DNA of 46,891 nucleotides. Source: Acidobacteriota bacterium. GTDB lineage: Bacteria > Acidobacteriota > UBA6911. The stretch is from assembly GCA_016934295.1 (NCBI GenBank), contig JAFGTD010000252.1:1-46891 (forward strand), in the 5' to 3' direction. The notes beneath the pieces are model-generated. The model worked only from the letters and a program-made list of their open reading frames with translations, did no database searches and was not told the origin of the DNA. The position numbers were made by a program, and so were the translations under genes. Of this stretch, positions 24,892 through 33,868 are shown in pieces (position 1 is the stretch's first letter; every line of letters begins with the position of its first letter).

Positions 24892-26307
24892 ATGAAAGTA
24901 AAAATGATCCTGCCTGCGCTGACTGAAGCGAAAAGTCCTTTCTGGCGACCGATCAAATACAGTCTTTTCCCGCCCCTGGGATTGGCTACACTGGCTTCAT
25001 ACCTGGATCCCGATGATGATATCTCCATTTGTGATGAGCATGTGGAGAACATCCGCATGAACGATCGGCCCGACCTGGTTGTCATCCAGGCGTATGTGAC
25101 CTCCGCATATCGCGCCTATAAAATCGCCGATTTTTACCGCCGACAGGGCAGCTACGTCTGTCTGGGCGGACTGCACGTGACTTCCATGCCGGAGGAAGCG
25201 GCCAAACACGCCGACACGGTTTTTCTGGGCCCCGGTGAGGACACATGGCCGGAATTTTTAAAAGACTACGGGACCGGTCATCCCAGGAAGATTTACACCT
25301 CTACAAAAAGAAGTCTGCACCGGTTGCCTTTTCCGCGCAGAGACCTCCTCCGACGCAGGCTTTACCTTGTACCCAACTCGATCGTCGTTTCGCGAGGCTG
25401 CCCGTATCAGTGCGACTTTTGTTACCAGACTTCCTTTTTCAGAAACGGCCGTTCTTTTTATACTCTGGCCGTCGACCGGGCTTTATCCGAAATTGACAGT
25501 CTCCCGGGGAAACACCTCTATTTTCTGGACGATAACTTCTTTGGAGATCCCGCTTTTACTCTCCGGCTGCTGGACGGACTGCACGGCATGGGGCGTCTAT
25601 GGCAGGCGGCGGGTACGGTTGCCTCCTGCCTGTCGCCGGGCCTGATCGAAAAAGCGGCCCGCTGCGGATTAAGAAGCCTGTTCATAGGCTTTGAAACGCT
25701 GGACACGGACAACCTGAGAACGCAGCACAAATTTCATAATATAGACCGGGATTATCGCCTTGCCGTGCGACGGTTGCACGACGCCGGCGTAATGGTCAAC
25801 GCGAGCTTTGTTTTCGGTCTTGACGGGGACGGGCCCGATGTTTTTGACAGGACCGTTGAATGGGCCGTGGAACAGGGAATCGAAACCGCTACCTTCCATA
25901 TTCTAACGCCGTATCCCGACACGCCCCTTTTTGGCTTCCTGCAGCGGGAAAAAAGACTGACCAGCCTCGACTGGGACAGATACGATACCCGTCATGCTGT
26001 TTTCAGCCCTGCAAAAATGTCCGCCGTGCAACTGGAGGCAGGCTACCGTCGGGCTTATCGGGAGTTCTATTCCTGGGCGAATATTTTCAGAACGACCGTT
26101 CAACAGAAAACTCTGCCTTATATATTGCGGCACTTTGCCTTCAAAGCCGCCTGGAAAAAATTCGAACCTTTCTGGGATCTTGTTGTTCGTCTGAAATCCG
26201 TTTCGGCGTTTACCCCGATGGTGGAGACAGTATTGTCCGGATCTACAGGGTCTGATTTTGATGAAAAGAGACCGTCCGTTGTGGAAACCGTACCTCAGGA
26301 GGAGTGA
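24892..26307 (+). CDS. B12-binding-domain radical SAM protein
   Basis: A 471-residue protein. Residues 1-130 form a Rossmann-like cobalamin-binding domain (PPLGLATLASYLDPDDD, DLVVIQAYVTSAYRAY, CLGGLHVTSMPEEA, FLGPGEDTWPEFL). The radical SAM barrel begins at SRGCPYQCDFCY with the cluster cysteines C170, C174 and C177. LFIGFETLD and NASFVFGLDGDGPDVF follow. The C-terminal part (HILTPYPDTPLF, GYRRAYREFYSW) matches the DUF4070-type tail. Family members are methyltransferases or catalyse unusual C-C chemistry on lipids and cofactors. With uppS just upstream, a lipid or isoprenoid substrate is a reasonable guess only. The ribosome site is weak. Confidence 0.88.
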   Translation: MKVKMILPALTEAKSPFWRPIKYSLFPPLGLATLASYLDPDDDISICDEHVENIRMNDRPDLVVIQAYVTSAYRAYKIADFYRRQGSYVCLGGLHVTSMPEEAAKHADTVFLGPGEDTWPEFLKDYGTGHPRKIYTSTKRSLHRLPFPRRDLLRRRLYLVPNSIVVSRGCPYQCDFCYQTSFFRNGRSFYTLAVDRALSEIDSLPGKHLYFLDDNFFGDPAFTLRLLDGLHGMGRLWQAAGTVASCLSPGLIEKAARCGLRSLFIGFETLDTDNLRTQHKFHNIDRDYRLAVRRLHDAGVMVNASFVFGLDGDGPDVFDRTVEWAVEQGIETATFHILTPYPDTPLFGFLQREKRLTSLDWDRYDTRHAVFSPAKMSAVQLEAGYRRAYREFYSWANIFRTTVQQKTLPYILRHFAFKAAWKKFEPFWDLVVRLKSVSAFTPMVETVLSGSTGSDFDEKRPSVVETVPQEE

Positions 26308-26313
26308 TCTTCG

Positions 26314-26348
26314 CCCGGGAGAGGGGATCAGTCTTCCTCTCTGCCGGG
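26314..26348 (+). terminator. Hairpin after the radical SAM gene, possible terminator
   Basis: CCCGGGAGAGG (26314-26324) pairs with CCTCTC-TG-CCGGG (26336-26348), a stem of 11 pairs with a two-base bulge. It begins six bases after the stop. It is followed by CTTATTTGAGAC rather than a T run, so it may stabilise mRNA ends between convergent genes rather than terminate strongly. Confidence 0.5.
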
Positions 26349-26349
26349 C

Positions 26350-26466
26350 TTATTTGAGACTTTTGACGTACTCCGCAATCGCTTTGGCGCCTGCTTTGTC
26401 GATATTCACGATCGGCGTGTTACGCACCCGGTAGCCACCTTTTCGTATCCGCGCAATTGTTGTTTT
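26350..26466 (-). pseudogene. 38-codon in-frame continuation after the stop of the Tat-exported protein, probable gene relic
   Basis: Directly after the TGA at 26467-26469 the same frame stays open for 38 codons to a TAA at 26350-26352. It has protein-like content: IARIRKGGYRVRNTPIVNID then an amphipathic helix AGAKAIAEYVKSLK. This resembles the C-terminal end of a real protein. It could be the tail left from a gene deleted upstream, or a readthrough extension. There is no start codon with a ribosome site. Confidence 0.35.
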
Positions 26467-27978
26467 TCAAGCTTCCGGCGGTGTCATATCCGGAGGAGCT
26501 ATAACATTTACATTCATTCGAGCCGTTGCTTCGTAGAGGGCCTTCGTATAGCTTCCTGCAACCATAACCTGGTGGATGCCGGCAATGCTTTGCAGAAATC
26601 GGTCCGCGTATCTTATCTTCACTTCAGCCCTGTTTGAGCAGAACCTGCGCATATTTTTCATCGTTGCCGAAGCGTCTTCAGGAACGTTTTCGAAAGAGTG
26701 TGTTTCCATATCATGTATTCCCGGTTGGATTCTTCCAGGCCATACCAGAAAATCCTTCAGGTCTTTGCTGAATCCACCCATCGTCACTTCCAGTCCTACC
26801 GGGAATTCCACTTCCGGTACGATGTCTCTCCCGAAACCATGATAGTCGCGCAGATTAAACGGCAGCGGCTCCGCATCAGCTCCCAGCAGTTTAGTCGGTG
26901 CAACGCAATGACGAAGAATTGCCGCGGACTTTTGGGTGTCTACCTCGGATACATTGTGGAAAAAGCAGGGTTTCCGGCTTATTTCCTGCATCAGCAGGGA
27001 AGAGAGCAGCATACAAACATCCGCTTCGCACGGGGTTGCGATTCCTTCATTCCACAACCGGCTGTATGCAAGGCACGGCAATGGTACTAATGGATTTGCA
27101 GAGAAAGAGAAACTAAGGCAGTCGATTGAAATTGCAGAGAGTCTTTCTTTGTCTATTATAGAACGCAGTAGGACATACATTCTGCTGGCCTTGAGAATCG
27201 CGTCATCCGAAGGTTCGACAATTTTCACCGCTTCTTTTTTCCATCTCTCCATTTCTTCTCTGGCTTTTGCTTCGTCAACAGTTTCCAGGAGCGGTTTTAA
27301 ATCCGAAATTGGACGGTAATCGAGTCGGACGCCCGTATGTTTATAGATGTAATCCGGGTCAAGGTGGGCTGCCGGGACGCTGGAGGAGTCAAACGGCCTG
27401 CCGAAAATGAGGGCTTTTTTACCTTCCAGAATCCTGGGCGCCGCTAAGATCTTTACCAGTTCCAAAACTTTGGATTCCGAATTGGCCATCATGGAATTGA
27501 TGCCTTTTCTTCGGAGCCTTGCCACGACATCCGCTTCCAGCATAATCAACTCAAGAATTGTAGGGAGAAGTATTACGGGAATGTCCAGGTTGTCGATATA
27601 ATCGGCGATTCTTGCTGAAGCTATGCCCACGCCGGGTAGATTGATAACAAGAATATCTGCGTTATGGTCCCGAATGGCAGCGACGGATTCCTCCAGTTTT
27701 TGATAGTCGATCTTGATCGTGGTTACGTGGAAATCGTATTCCTTCATGGATTGGATCGATTCTATCAATTTCGCGAATTTTTGGGGATTGTCGCTGGAAA
27801 AAAGCAGATTTCTTTTTTTCCCGGCAGGGCTCGGTTTTGATCCAATCAGATTGTTTTGTCCTGCAGAACTTGTTGCCATAAGACTTGTTGCCGGAAGAGT
27901 TGCCGCCATACTTGCAAAAGTGGTGGCTTTTATAAAATCGCGTCTTCCAACGTGGATACTTTTCTGATCATTCCCCAT
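26467..27978 (-). CDS. Tat-exported sugar-isomerase-like (FucI/AraA fold) protein
   Basis: A 503-residue protein. The N-terminus has a twin-arginine motif GRRDFIKATTF followed by a hydrophobic Ala-rich region, so folded export to the periplasm is expected. The mature part has two Rossmann-like halves (VTTIKIDYQKL, NADILVINLPGVGIASAR, IPVILLPTILELIM, KALIFGRPFD) and a C-terminal beta domain (VGLEVTMGGFSKDL, HQVMVAGSYTKALYEATARM). That order matches the L-fucose/L-arabinose isomerase superfamily and its many non-sugar relatives. Metal ligands cannot be assigned with certainty. Periplasmic location is unusual for an isomerase, so the true role may be binding or an unrelated reaction. Confidence 0.65.
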   Translation of the reverse strand: MGNDQKSIHVGRRDFIKATTFASMAATLPATSLMATSSAGQNNLIGSKPSPAGKKRNLLFSSDNPQKFAKLIESIQSMKEYDFHVTTIKIDYQKLEESVAAIRDHNADILVINLPGVGIASARIADYIDNLDIPVILLPTILELIMLEADVVARLRRKGINSMMANSESKVLELVKILAAPRILEGKKALIFGRPFDSSSVPAAHLDPDYIYKHTGVRLDYRPISDLKPLLETVDEAKAREEMERWKKEAVKIVEPSDDAILKASRMYVLLRSIIDKERLSAISIDCLSFSFSANPLVPLPCLAYSRLWNEGIATPCEADVCMLLSSLLMQEISRKPCFFHNVSEVDTQKSAAILRHCVAPTKLLGADAEPLPFNLRDYHGFGRDIVPEVEFPVGLEVTMGGFSKDLKDFLVWPGRIQPGIHDMETHSFENVPEDASATMKNMRRFCSNRAEVKIRYADRFLQSIAGIHQVMVAGSYTKALYEATARMNVNVIAPPDMTPPEA

Positions 27979-28434
27979 CTTTGATTGCTCCCTTTAAAAG
28001 ACTCAGCTTTTACGGCATTGTCGTCAATCTGTATACATTGTACTTGTTCATAGGCTGTCCCTATCGTTTGGCGCGTTTGCCGACCGTGAAGGTTCCATTT
28101 ATGGTCGGTAATTGTACCGTAATCGACAACCTCTGAATGAAAAGCGATTATAGACGATCGAACCGGCATGGGACAGTTGAATCTTCCATTCAATGAGGGC
28201 GGCTACTATCATGTTCGAAATTAAATGTAGTCTGACGTCCCAAACGGGAATAAAATCGGGCTTCTGGAGGTTGCCATGACTGGACCCGTCAAAGTATCTG
28301 TGCTTGCAGCACTGTCAATTCTGCGGTATTGAAGCATCGTTGTATTCCATCATTCCTTCACTGCGGAAAGATGGAGTTTTTTTCATCGGGGCATCCTGTC
28401 CCGATGCCATTCTGTATTATGCCAAGAGGAAACA
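27979..28434. other. Intergenic region between divergent genes, with a possible 18-codon frame at 28276-28332
   Basis: About 455 bp. A GGAGG at 28266-28270 followed by ATG 28276 opens an 18-codon frame (MTGPVKVSVLAALSILRY) ending at 28332. The ribosome site is excellent but the peptide is too short to judge; it could be a leader peptide or the head of a deleted gene. Nothing else was recognised. Confidence 0.35.
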
Positions 28435-30495
28435 TTGAGCACGGAAAGAGGAAATGGAACTCCGTTTTCAGGAGATGCCCCAATCACAACGGACGAAATA
28501 AAGACCGATCGGATCATGGGCCTGGGTATTGACGCCGGCGGGACTTTTACGGACGCGGTTATTTACGACCTGTCCGGTAAAAACCTTCTTGTCAAAAATA
28601 AAACCCTCACAACGAAGTGGGACTACTCCGAAGGCATATATGCGGCCCTCACCGGACTGGATCCCTCCCTGCTCGCATCCGTGAACCTGATTGCGCTTTC
28701 TACAACCCTGGCGACCAACGCGATCGTCGAGGATAAGGGCCAGAAGGTCGGCCTGCTGTTCATGCCGCCCTACGGGCTGTTCGAGCCGGGGGACATTCCG
28801 CATGAACCGAAAGCCCTCGTCTCCGGCCGTATGGAAATAACCGGAGAGCCTATAGCGCCTGTGGATGAGGCGGAGGTCGTTCGAGTCGCACGAACAATGG
28901 TCCGCAGGCATAAGGTTAAAGCTTTTGCCGTTTCCGGTTACGCGGGCGTTATCAATCCGGATCACGAACTTGCGGTCAAACGGATTCTTAAAAAAGAAAC
29001 CGGTCTGGATGTCTCCTGCGGGCACGAACTTTCCGATATTCTGAATTTTCGAACCCGGGCGTACACGGCCATAACGAATGCGAGAATCATTCCTCTTCTC
29101 ACGCGCCTGTTGTCGGACACGCAGAAGGTATTGCAGAGTTTTAAAATACGGGCGCCTGTCGTGGTGGTTCGGGGGGGCGGAACCCTGATGCGAAGCGAAA
29201 TTGCCCTGGAAAGGCCGGTGGAGACTATTCTCTCCGGACCGGCTGCCAGCGTTGCCGGGGCGCAGCATCTGACCGGAAAACGCGACGCCGTCGTCGTGGA
29301 TATGGGCGGCACGACGACCGACACCGCGATGTTGCGGGACGGCCGGGTGGAAACCGACGAGAACGGTTCCTATGTCGGGGAACATAAAACCCATGTCCGG
29401 GCATTGCGGATTCGAACTCTGGGACTCGGCGGAGACAGTTTTATCGCCTGGAACAGAGGAAGGTTTGCCATAGGACCGCAACGGGTGGTTCCCCTGGCGT
29501 GGCTCGGAGCGTATGTGCCGGGAAGCGGCCGGGCTCTGGATTATGTCCTGGAGCATGCGGATGGATTCAGCAACGATACCAGACGGTTACAGCTGTTGGT
29601 TCACCAGGGCGGGCAGGACAAACTGCGGCTGACGGACCAGGAAAAAGAAATTCTCGGCCTTCTCGAAGAACGCGCATACAGCTTCCACGAACTTGCCGAA
29701 CGGATCGGCATGTCGTACTGGAATCCGCAGATTATCCGGCGCCTCGAGGCGCACCACAGGGTCCAGCGATGCGGCATCACTCCGACGGATGTATTTAACT
29801 GCAGCGGCGATCTCTCACTGTGGGATACGGGCGCCTCGACAAGAATGTGTGAAATACTGGGCAGAGTGATCCATAAAAGCCCCGCTCAAATGGTTGATGA
29901 ACTGAAGCGGGATATGATCCGGCGGTTTGCCCTGGTTGTATTCAAACGCCTGCTCGATGAATCCATAAATCCTGAAGGATTGGAGGACTGTGAGGTTTGT
30001 CAGGAACTTGTCGGGAATATGTTCGGCGAGAAACAGCAGGGATATCACCTGCGCCTGCGGATGCGGAAACCTATCGTCGGTATCGGCGCGCCGGTTCATT
30101 TATTCCTGGCCGATGCGGCGTCTCTGCTCGGCGCCGAATTTATCCTGCCCGAACATGCGGATGTGGCCAACGCCGTCGGCGCCGTGACAAGCAAGGTCGT
30201 GGTCCGCCGGAAAGCGGAGATTCGGGCGTACAGGGGAGTGTTTCGAATCGAAGGACTTCCGGGCGCGAGGCAGTTCAATGATTTCGAACAGGCAAAAAAC
30301 TGGGCTGAATCCAATCTGGCGCGCCTGGTTCGTGAAACCGCCCGCGCCTCGGGCACCGCGGAAACCGATGTCGCCGTTGCCGCCGAGAACAGGGTGCATA
30401 CAATGTCCAACGGCAAATCCCTCTTTATGGGATGCAGCCTTTCAGCAGAGCTGAAAGGAATACCGGTTTTCCGCGGCATTGAGCGGGATTCATAA
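28435..30495 (+). CDS. Hydantoinase/oxoprolinase family protein (HyuA type), stand-alone
   Basis: The start is TTG 28435 with AAGAGGA at 28424-28430. ATG 28516 begins the first conserved strand but lacks a ribosome site. The 686-residue product belongs to the ASKHA (actin-like ATPase) HyuA group: phosphate loop LGIDAGGTFTDAVIY, ALSTTLATNAIVE, GRMEITGEP, VVVRGGGTLMRSE, ILSGPAASVAGAQ and VVDMGGTTTDTAML. Such subunits hydrolyse ATP to open hydantoins, oxoproline or carboxylate ketones, normally with a HyuB partner. No HyuB is adjacent. A wHTH-like insertion near residues 398-445 (LTDQEKEILGLLEERAYSFH, then a basic helix) is atypical for hydantoinases and suggests a distinct subfamily. Confidence 0.85.
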   Translation: MSTERGNGTPFSGDAPITTDEIKTDRIMGLGIDAGGTFTDAVIYDLSGKNLLVKNKTLTTKWDYSEGIYAALTGLDPSLLASVNLIALSTTLATNAIVEDKGQKVGLLFMPPYGLFEPGDIPHEPKALVSGRMEITGEPIAPVDEAEVVRVARTMVRRHKVKAFAVSGYAGVINPDHELAVKRILKKETGLDVSCGHELSDILNFRTRAYTAITNARIIPLLTRLLSDTQKVLQSFKIRAPVVVVRGGGTLMRSEIALERPVETILSGPAASVAGAQHLTGKRDAVVVDMGGTTTDTAMLRDGRVETDENGSYVGEHKTHVRALRIRTLGLGGDSFIAWNRGRFAIGPQRVVPLAWLGAYVPGSGRALDYVLEHADGFSNDTRRLQLLVHQGGQDKLRLTDQEKEILGLLEERAYSFHELAERIGMSYWNPQIIRRLEAHHRVQRCGITPTDVFNCSGDLSLWDTGASTRMCEILGRVIHKSPAQMVDELKRDMIRRFALVVFKRLLDESINPEGLEDCEVCQELVGNMFGEKQQGYHLRLRMRKPIVGIGAPVHLFLADAASLLGAEFILPEHADVANAVGAVTSKVVVRRKAEIRAYRGVFRIEGLPGARQFNDFEQAKNWAESNLARLVRETARASGTAETDVAVAAENRVHTMSNGKSLFMGCSLSAELKGIPVFRGIERDS

Positions 30496-30522
30496 TCGAT
30501 AAAACGGACCGGTATATTTTTC

Positions 30523-32109
30523 TCACGGAGTCTCTGGAGCGTTTGCGTTATTGCTGTCGGCCGGAATCTGTTTTTGTTTTGAAGCAGCAGCTCCAATAGC
30601 CGATATTAGTCTGTCTATTACCTGGACATTGAAGCTGTTCTGTATCGATAATTTCCCATTATACATTCCGATCAGCATAGTCATATTGCCAAGATTTTCC
30701 GGAATTGCTGCCGTGTTTTGTTTCGCGGGCATCAATGACTGGATTCCCTTGAGATAGGATCCCAAATCAAATTCAACTCGGCCTAGAGGACCGCCGGCAG
30801 GCATAGAAACAAGGTCCCGGGTTCCGTTGATCAGCTTTTCTATCCCGGCATCGTTAGAAGCTATAAACATCAGGTCATCAACGGCAGCTATACGCGTATT
30901 ATAAGCAATGTTGTTAATTTTCGGCCCGTCCGGTGGTGCCGGTAAGACGATATTTGTTCTAACTCCCATTACCTTGATCCCGGAGACAGTGCTGTCCGCC
31001 GTACGCTCATACATCGGGATTGGTTGGTCCGTTTGTTGGGAAGTCAACTCCGGTAACATCTTGCTGTATTGTTCCATCCAGGGGAGATAGGTGTCCCGGA
31101 TGAATGCCTCCCCATCGGTTCCCGGCTTAAGAACGGCAATCGTTTCCATGACCAGTCCGTCCTGAGTGATGCTTATGCCACCGGCCATTTCGCCTGTGAA
31201 TGTTGCAGACATTTCCGCCATTTCATTAAAGTCAATTCCTAATTGACCATACAGACCGGCAAAGGCGGATTCCATCAGATCCGTCACTCCCTGTACATTG
31301 TAAGCCCGGGAATAGAACTTTATGGGCAGGCTGATCGGGTAATGCGTCAACCGGCTGTCACTGTCGGAATCGATCAGAATCTCTGCCAGTTTTGTTCCGG
31401 GCAGAGTATTGAAATCTACACCCACTGTGAAAATGTCGCCGTTGAGACTAAGGCCGATTTGAACAACATCCACCTGCTTGGAGATATTGATAATTTCCCG
31501 GAGCATGTTTTGAATGTCCTGGGGCGAGAATGCGGACGGAGTGGTTTGGGCGGGTTGTGCCGTTTCGATTTCATTTATAGCGGCGGTGATAGGGACTTCA
31601 AACATGGAAATTAATCCATTGGCGGGTATTTCTATAGCCAGGTCGCCTGCCGCTGGGATAATGGAGGCGTCGATCAGTTCGCTCTCAATGGAAGGACTTA
31701 CCGTTAGGTTCGGCTTGGGCGGTACGGAGGCCAGGTAGTAGTCTTCTCCCATGACGGCATTAAGGCTTTTCTGAAAATCATTATTAGCGGTTTGGAAAGG
31801 GACAAGCAGAATAAATTCAGGCTGCTTGCCTCCCGGAAGCATCGCAGCTACGATCGAACGCCCCGGATCAATCCAGTCGGTTCCGAAGAGCATCATGCGA
31901 ATCATGTTTAATTGTTGCGTCGCCTTCGATTGCGGATTCGGGGGCATGAAAGTCTCGACGTCGCTCAGCAGTTTTTCAATGTCGGGAATCTTGAGAATCA
32001 GATACGGCCCCGGATCGGCTTCTTCCTGGGCGGCCGCCGACTGCGGCATGATGGGGATGAATCCGGCCAATAGACAAAATACCAAAAAATTCAAGAACGC
32101 TTTTTTCAT
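30523..32109 (-). CDS. Large secreted protein of unknown function
   Basis: The start is ATG 32109 with AGGAGA at 32119-32124; a longer frame to 32151 lacks support. The 528-residue product has a Sec signal peptide (MKKAFLNFLVFCLLAGF, cleavage near SAAAQ). The mature region starts with PGPYLILKIPDIEKLLSDV and alternates beta strands with short helices, without cysteines in obvious pairs. Two repeats of a strand-turn pattern (SRAYNVQGVTDLMESAFAGL; RIAAVDDLMFIASNDAGIEK) recall DUF3352-like periplasmic proteins. It ends with an Asn/Pro-rich tail. Function unknown. Confidence 0.75.
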   Translation of the reverse strand: MKKAFLNFLVFCLLAGFIPIMPQSAAAQEEADPGPYLILKIPDIEKLLSDVETFMPPNPQSKATQQLNMIRMMLFGTDWIDPGRSIVAAMLPGGKQPEFILLVPFQTANNDFQKSLNAVMGEDYYLASVPPKPNLTVSPSIESELIDASIIPAAGDLAIEIPANGLISMFEVPITAAINEIETAQPAQTTPSAFSPQDIQNMLREIINISKQVDVVQIGLSLNGDIFTVGVDFNTLPGTKLAEILIDSDSDSRLTHYPISLPIKFYSRAYNVQGVTDLMESAFAGLYGQLGIDFNEMAEMSATFTGEMAGGISITQDGLVMETIAVLKPGTDGEAFIRDTYLPWMEQYSKMLPELTSQQTDQPIPMYERTADSTVSGIKVMGVRTNIVLPAPPDGPKINNIAYNTRIAAVDDLMFIASNDAGIEKLINGTRDLVSMPAGGPLGRVEFDLGSYLKGIQSLMPAKQNTAAIPENLGNMTMLIGMYNGKLSIQNSFNVQVIDRLISAIGAAASKQKQIPADSNNANAPETP

Positions 32110-32452
32110 AAATATATTTCTCCTGAAAACGGTACACTGCGTGCCCCGCATAATTTTTTTCAGTCCGAACTTATTTGTGATTTTTTCTATCTAATTTTTT
32201 ATATCACATTTTATGAATAAGATTAACGGATAAATAAGGCGTGATCGTTAATATTTTTGATTTTTCCCGGCCTCTGGTTATTCAAAGCAGTGGAAAACCC
32301 GCGAGAGATGATGGACGGGAATACCTGGATCGCCGTATTAAAAAATTGAGCCGGATCGAATAAATGTAAATGGAAATTGAAGTATGTTATACAATATAGG
32401 GAAATCCCAGCAGTTATCCGAATGTAGCGGCCGGTAACGCAGAGGAGGTTTC
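32110..32452. other. Intergenic region between divergent secreted-protein and aldo/keto reductase genes
   Basis: About 340 bp, AT-rich near 32150-32230. It must contain both promoters. No convincing -35/-10 pair, RNA gene or repeat was identified. A GAGGAGG at 32441-32447 belongs to the next gene. Confidence 0.5.
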
Positions 32453-33598
32453 GTGAAGCATAAATCATCGCGCAGAAAATTCCTGCAGGCCGGTCTGGCG
32501 CTGCCGGCAGCGGGACTTGTTTCCTGTAATAGCCTGAATACGCAATCGCCCAAAATGTCTCAAGCCGGTTTGTCCTATCGAACATTGGGGAAAACCGGTT
32601 TGAAGGTTACGAGCGTCGGCTGTGCCGCCGGATCCTACCCCGATCAGGAAATTCTTGCCCGCGCACTCGACCTGGGAATCAACTACTACGACACCGCCAG
32701 AATCTACGGGCAGGGCAAAAGCGAACAGGAATTGGGGCGGGCTATCAAGGGGAAACGGGACAGAATTGTTCTGGCCAGCAAAACATATTCGAACACCAAG
32801 GAAACAATACTGAATGATCTGGAGACCAGTCTCAAGACGCTCGGCACGGACTATCTCGATGTTTATCACCAGCACAGCCGCCATAAGCCCGAGGAAATCA
32901 CCGACGAGATGATCGAGACCATGGAACTGGTCAAGCAGCAGGGGAAGGCCCGTTTTATCGGCGTCAGCACGCACGATCCGAATGCCATGGTGGATTTTAT
33001 ACTGGATGTCGGCAAATTCGATGTTGTTCAAACTACCTATAGTTTTGCGATCGGGGCTCCTTTCAGAGACGCCGCCATCAAGAAATTGCACGATGCCGGT
33101 ATCGGCGTAGTGGCGATGAAGGTCATCATTGCTACAGCCGAGCCCGGGCCGATTCCGGAAGAGAACACCCTGACCAATGAAGCCGGTCTGGCTGCCCTGA
33201 AGTGGGTTCTGAGGAATCCCGCAATATCCACAACGGTTCCGTTTCAGGAAGAAATCAGCGAGGTCGAGATCAACTTCCGGGCTATGGCTGAAGAGTTCAC
33301 CCCGCAGGATGAGAAGATTCTGTTCGTGCGCAACGAACAGATCCGCGAGTTGTATTGCCGGATGTGCTTCCAGTGCGAGGGAAAGTGCCCGAAGGGCGTA
33401 CCCGTTGCGGATGAATTGCGCATGCTGGCCTATAACGATTTTGCCGGCGATTTCAACAGGGCGCGTGAAAATTTCTGGCAACTTCCGAGAGACATACGAA
33501 ACATACGGTGCAGCGATTGTGCCACCTGCGCGATTCAGTGCCCGAACGGCGTCAAGGTTCACGAACGCCTGATCCGGGCACAGGAACTGCTGGCCTGA
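32453..33598 (+). CDS. Tat-exported aldo/keto reductase with C-terminal [4Fe-4S] ferredoxin-like domain
   Basis: A GTG start with GAGGAGG 5 bases before it. The N-terminus has SRRKFLQAGLALPAAG then LVSC, a Tat signal joined to a lipobox, so a periplasmic lipoprotein is likely. The aldo/keto reductase barrel follows (YRTLGKTGLKVTSVG, YYDTARIYGQGKSEQELG, ASKTY and YHQHS as the Asp-Tyr-Lys-His set, GVSTHDP). The last 80 residues carry two cysteine groups, CRMCFQCEGKCPKG and CSDCATCAIQCPNG, able to hold one or two [4Fe-4S] clusters. Cytoplasmic relatives with such tails exist. Periplasmic reductases lack free NAD(P)H, so electrons probably come through the Fe-S tail or from a tightly bound cofactor. 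Confidence 0.88.
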   Translation: MKHKSSRRKFLQAGLALPAAGLVSCNSLNTQSPKMSQAGLSYRTLGKTGLKVTSVGCAAGSYPDQEILARALDLGINYYDTARIYGQGKSEQELGRAIKGKRDRIVLASKTYSNTKETILNDLETSLKTLGTDYLDVYHQHSRHKPEEITDEMIETMELVKQQGKARFIGVSTHDPNAMVDFILDVGKFDVVQTTYSFAIGAPFRDAAIKKLHDAGIGVVAMKVIIATAEPGPIPEENTLTNEAGLAALKWVLRNPAISTTVPFQEEISEVEINFRAMAEEFTPQDEKILFVRNEQIRELYCRMCFQCEGKCPKGVPVADELRMLAYNDFAGDFNRARENFWQLPRDIRNIRCSDCATCAIQCPNGVKVHERLIRAQELLA

Positions 33599-33671
33599 CG
33601 CGCCTTTTTAAGAATTGGGTGTGTCGTGCGAACCCACCCGATATAGATGTGTTTCCATGCGTTTCCGGCGC

Positions 33672-33721
33672 ACTCCCCCCTTATGTATTCCCGCCCGGAT
33701 TCGCGTTAACGGGGGAGTTTT
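33672..33721 (+). terminator. Probable terminator after the aldo/keto reductase gene
   Basis: ACTCCCCC (33672-33679) pairs with GGGGGAGT (33711-33718), and TTTTC follows. The stem is 8 pairs, but the loop of 31 bases is long, which lowers confidence. Confidence 0.45.
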
Positions 33722-33868
33722 CTGAATAATTTATACATTCCCGCCATATCGGCGCCCCTTCGTGCCCATTAACTTATCCTTGAATGTTCTTTATAATGAA
33801 TGTAAGGCAATTTCGAAATTTTTCTGCTGATCTCGGACGGAATTTGAACCGACTTTGAGGGCCAGGGT

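Noticed and set aside
26467-26469. A second selenocysteine codon in the Tat-exported protein
   Set aside because: There is no Cys nearby and no hairpin at the right distance, and the isomerase-like family appears to end about here.
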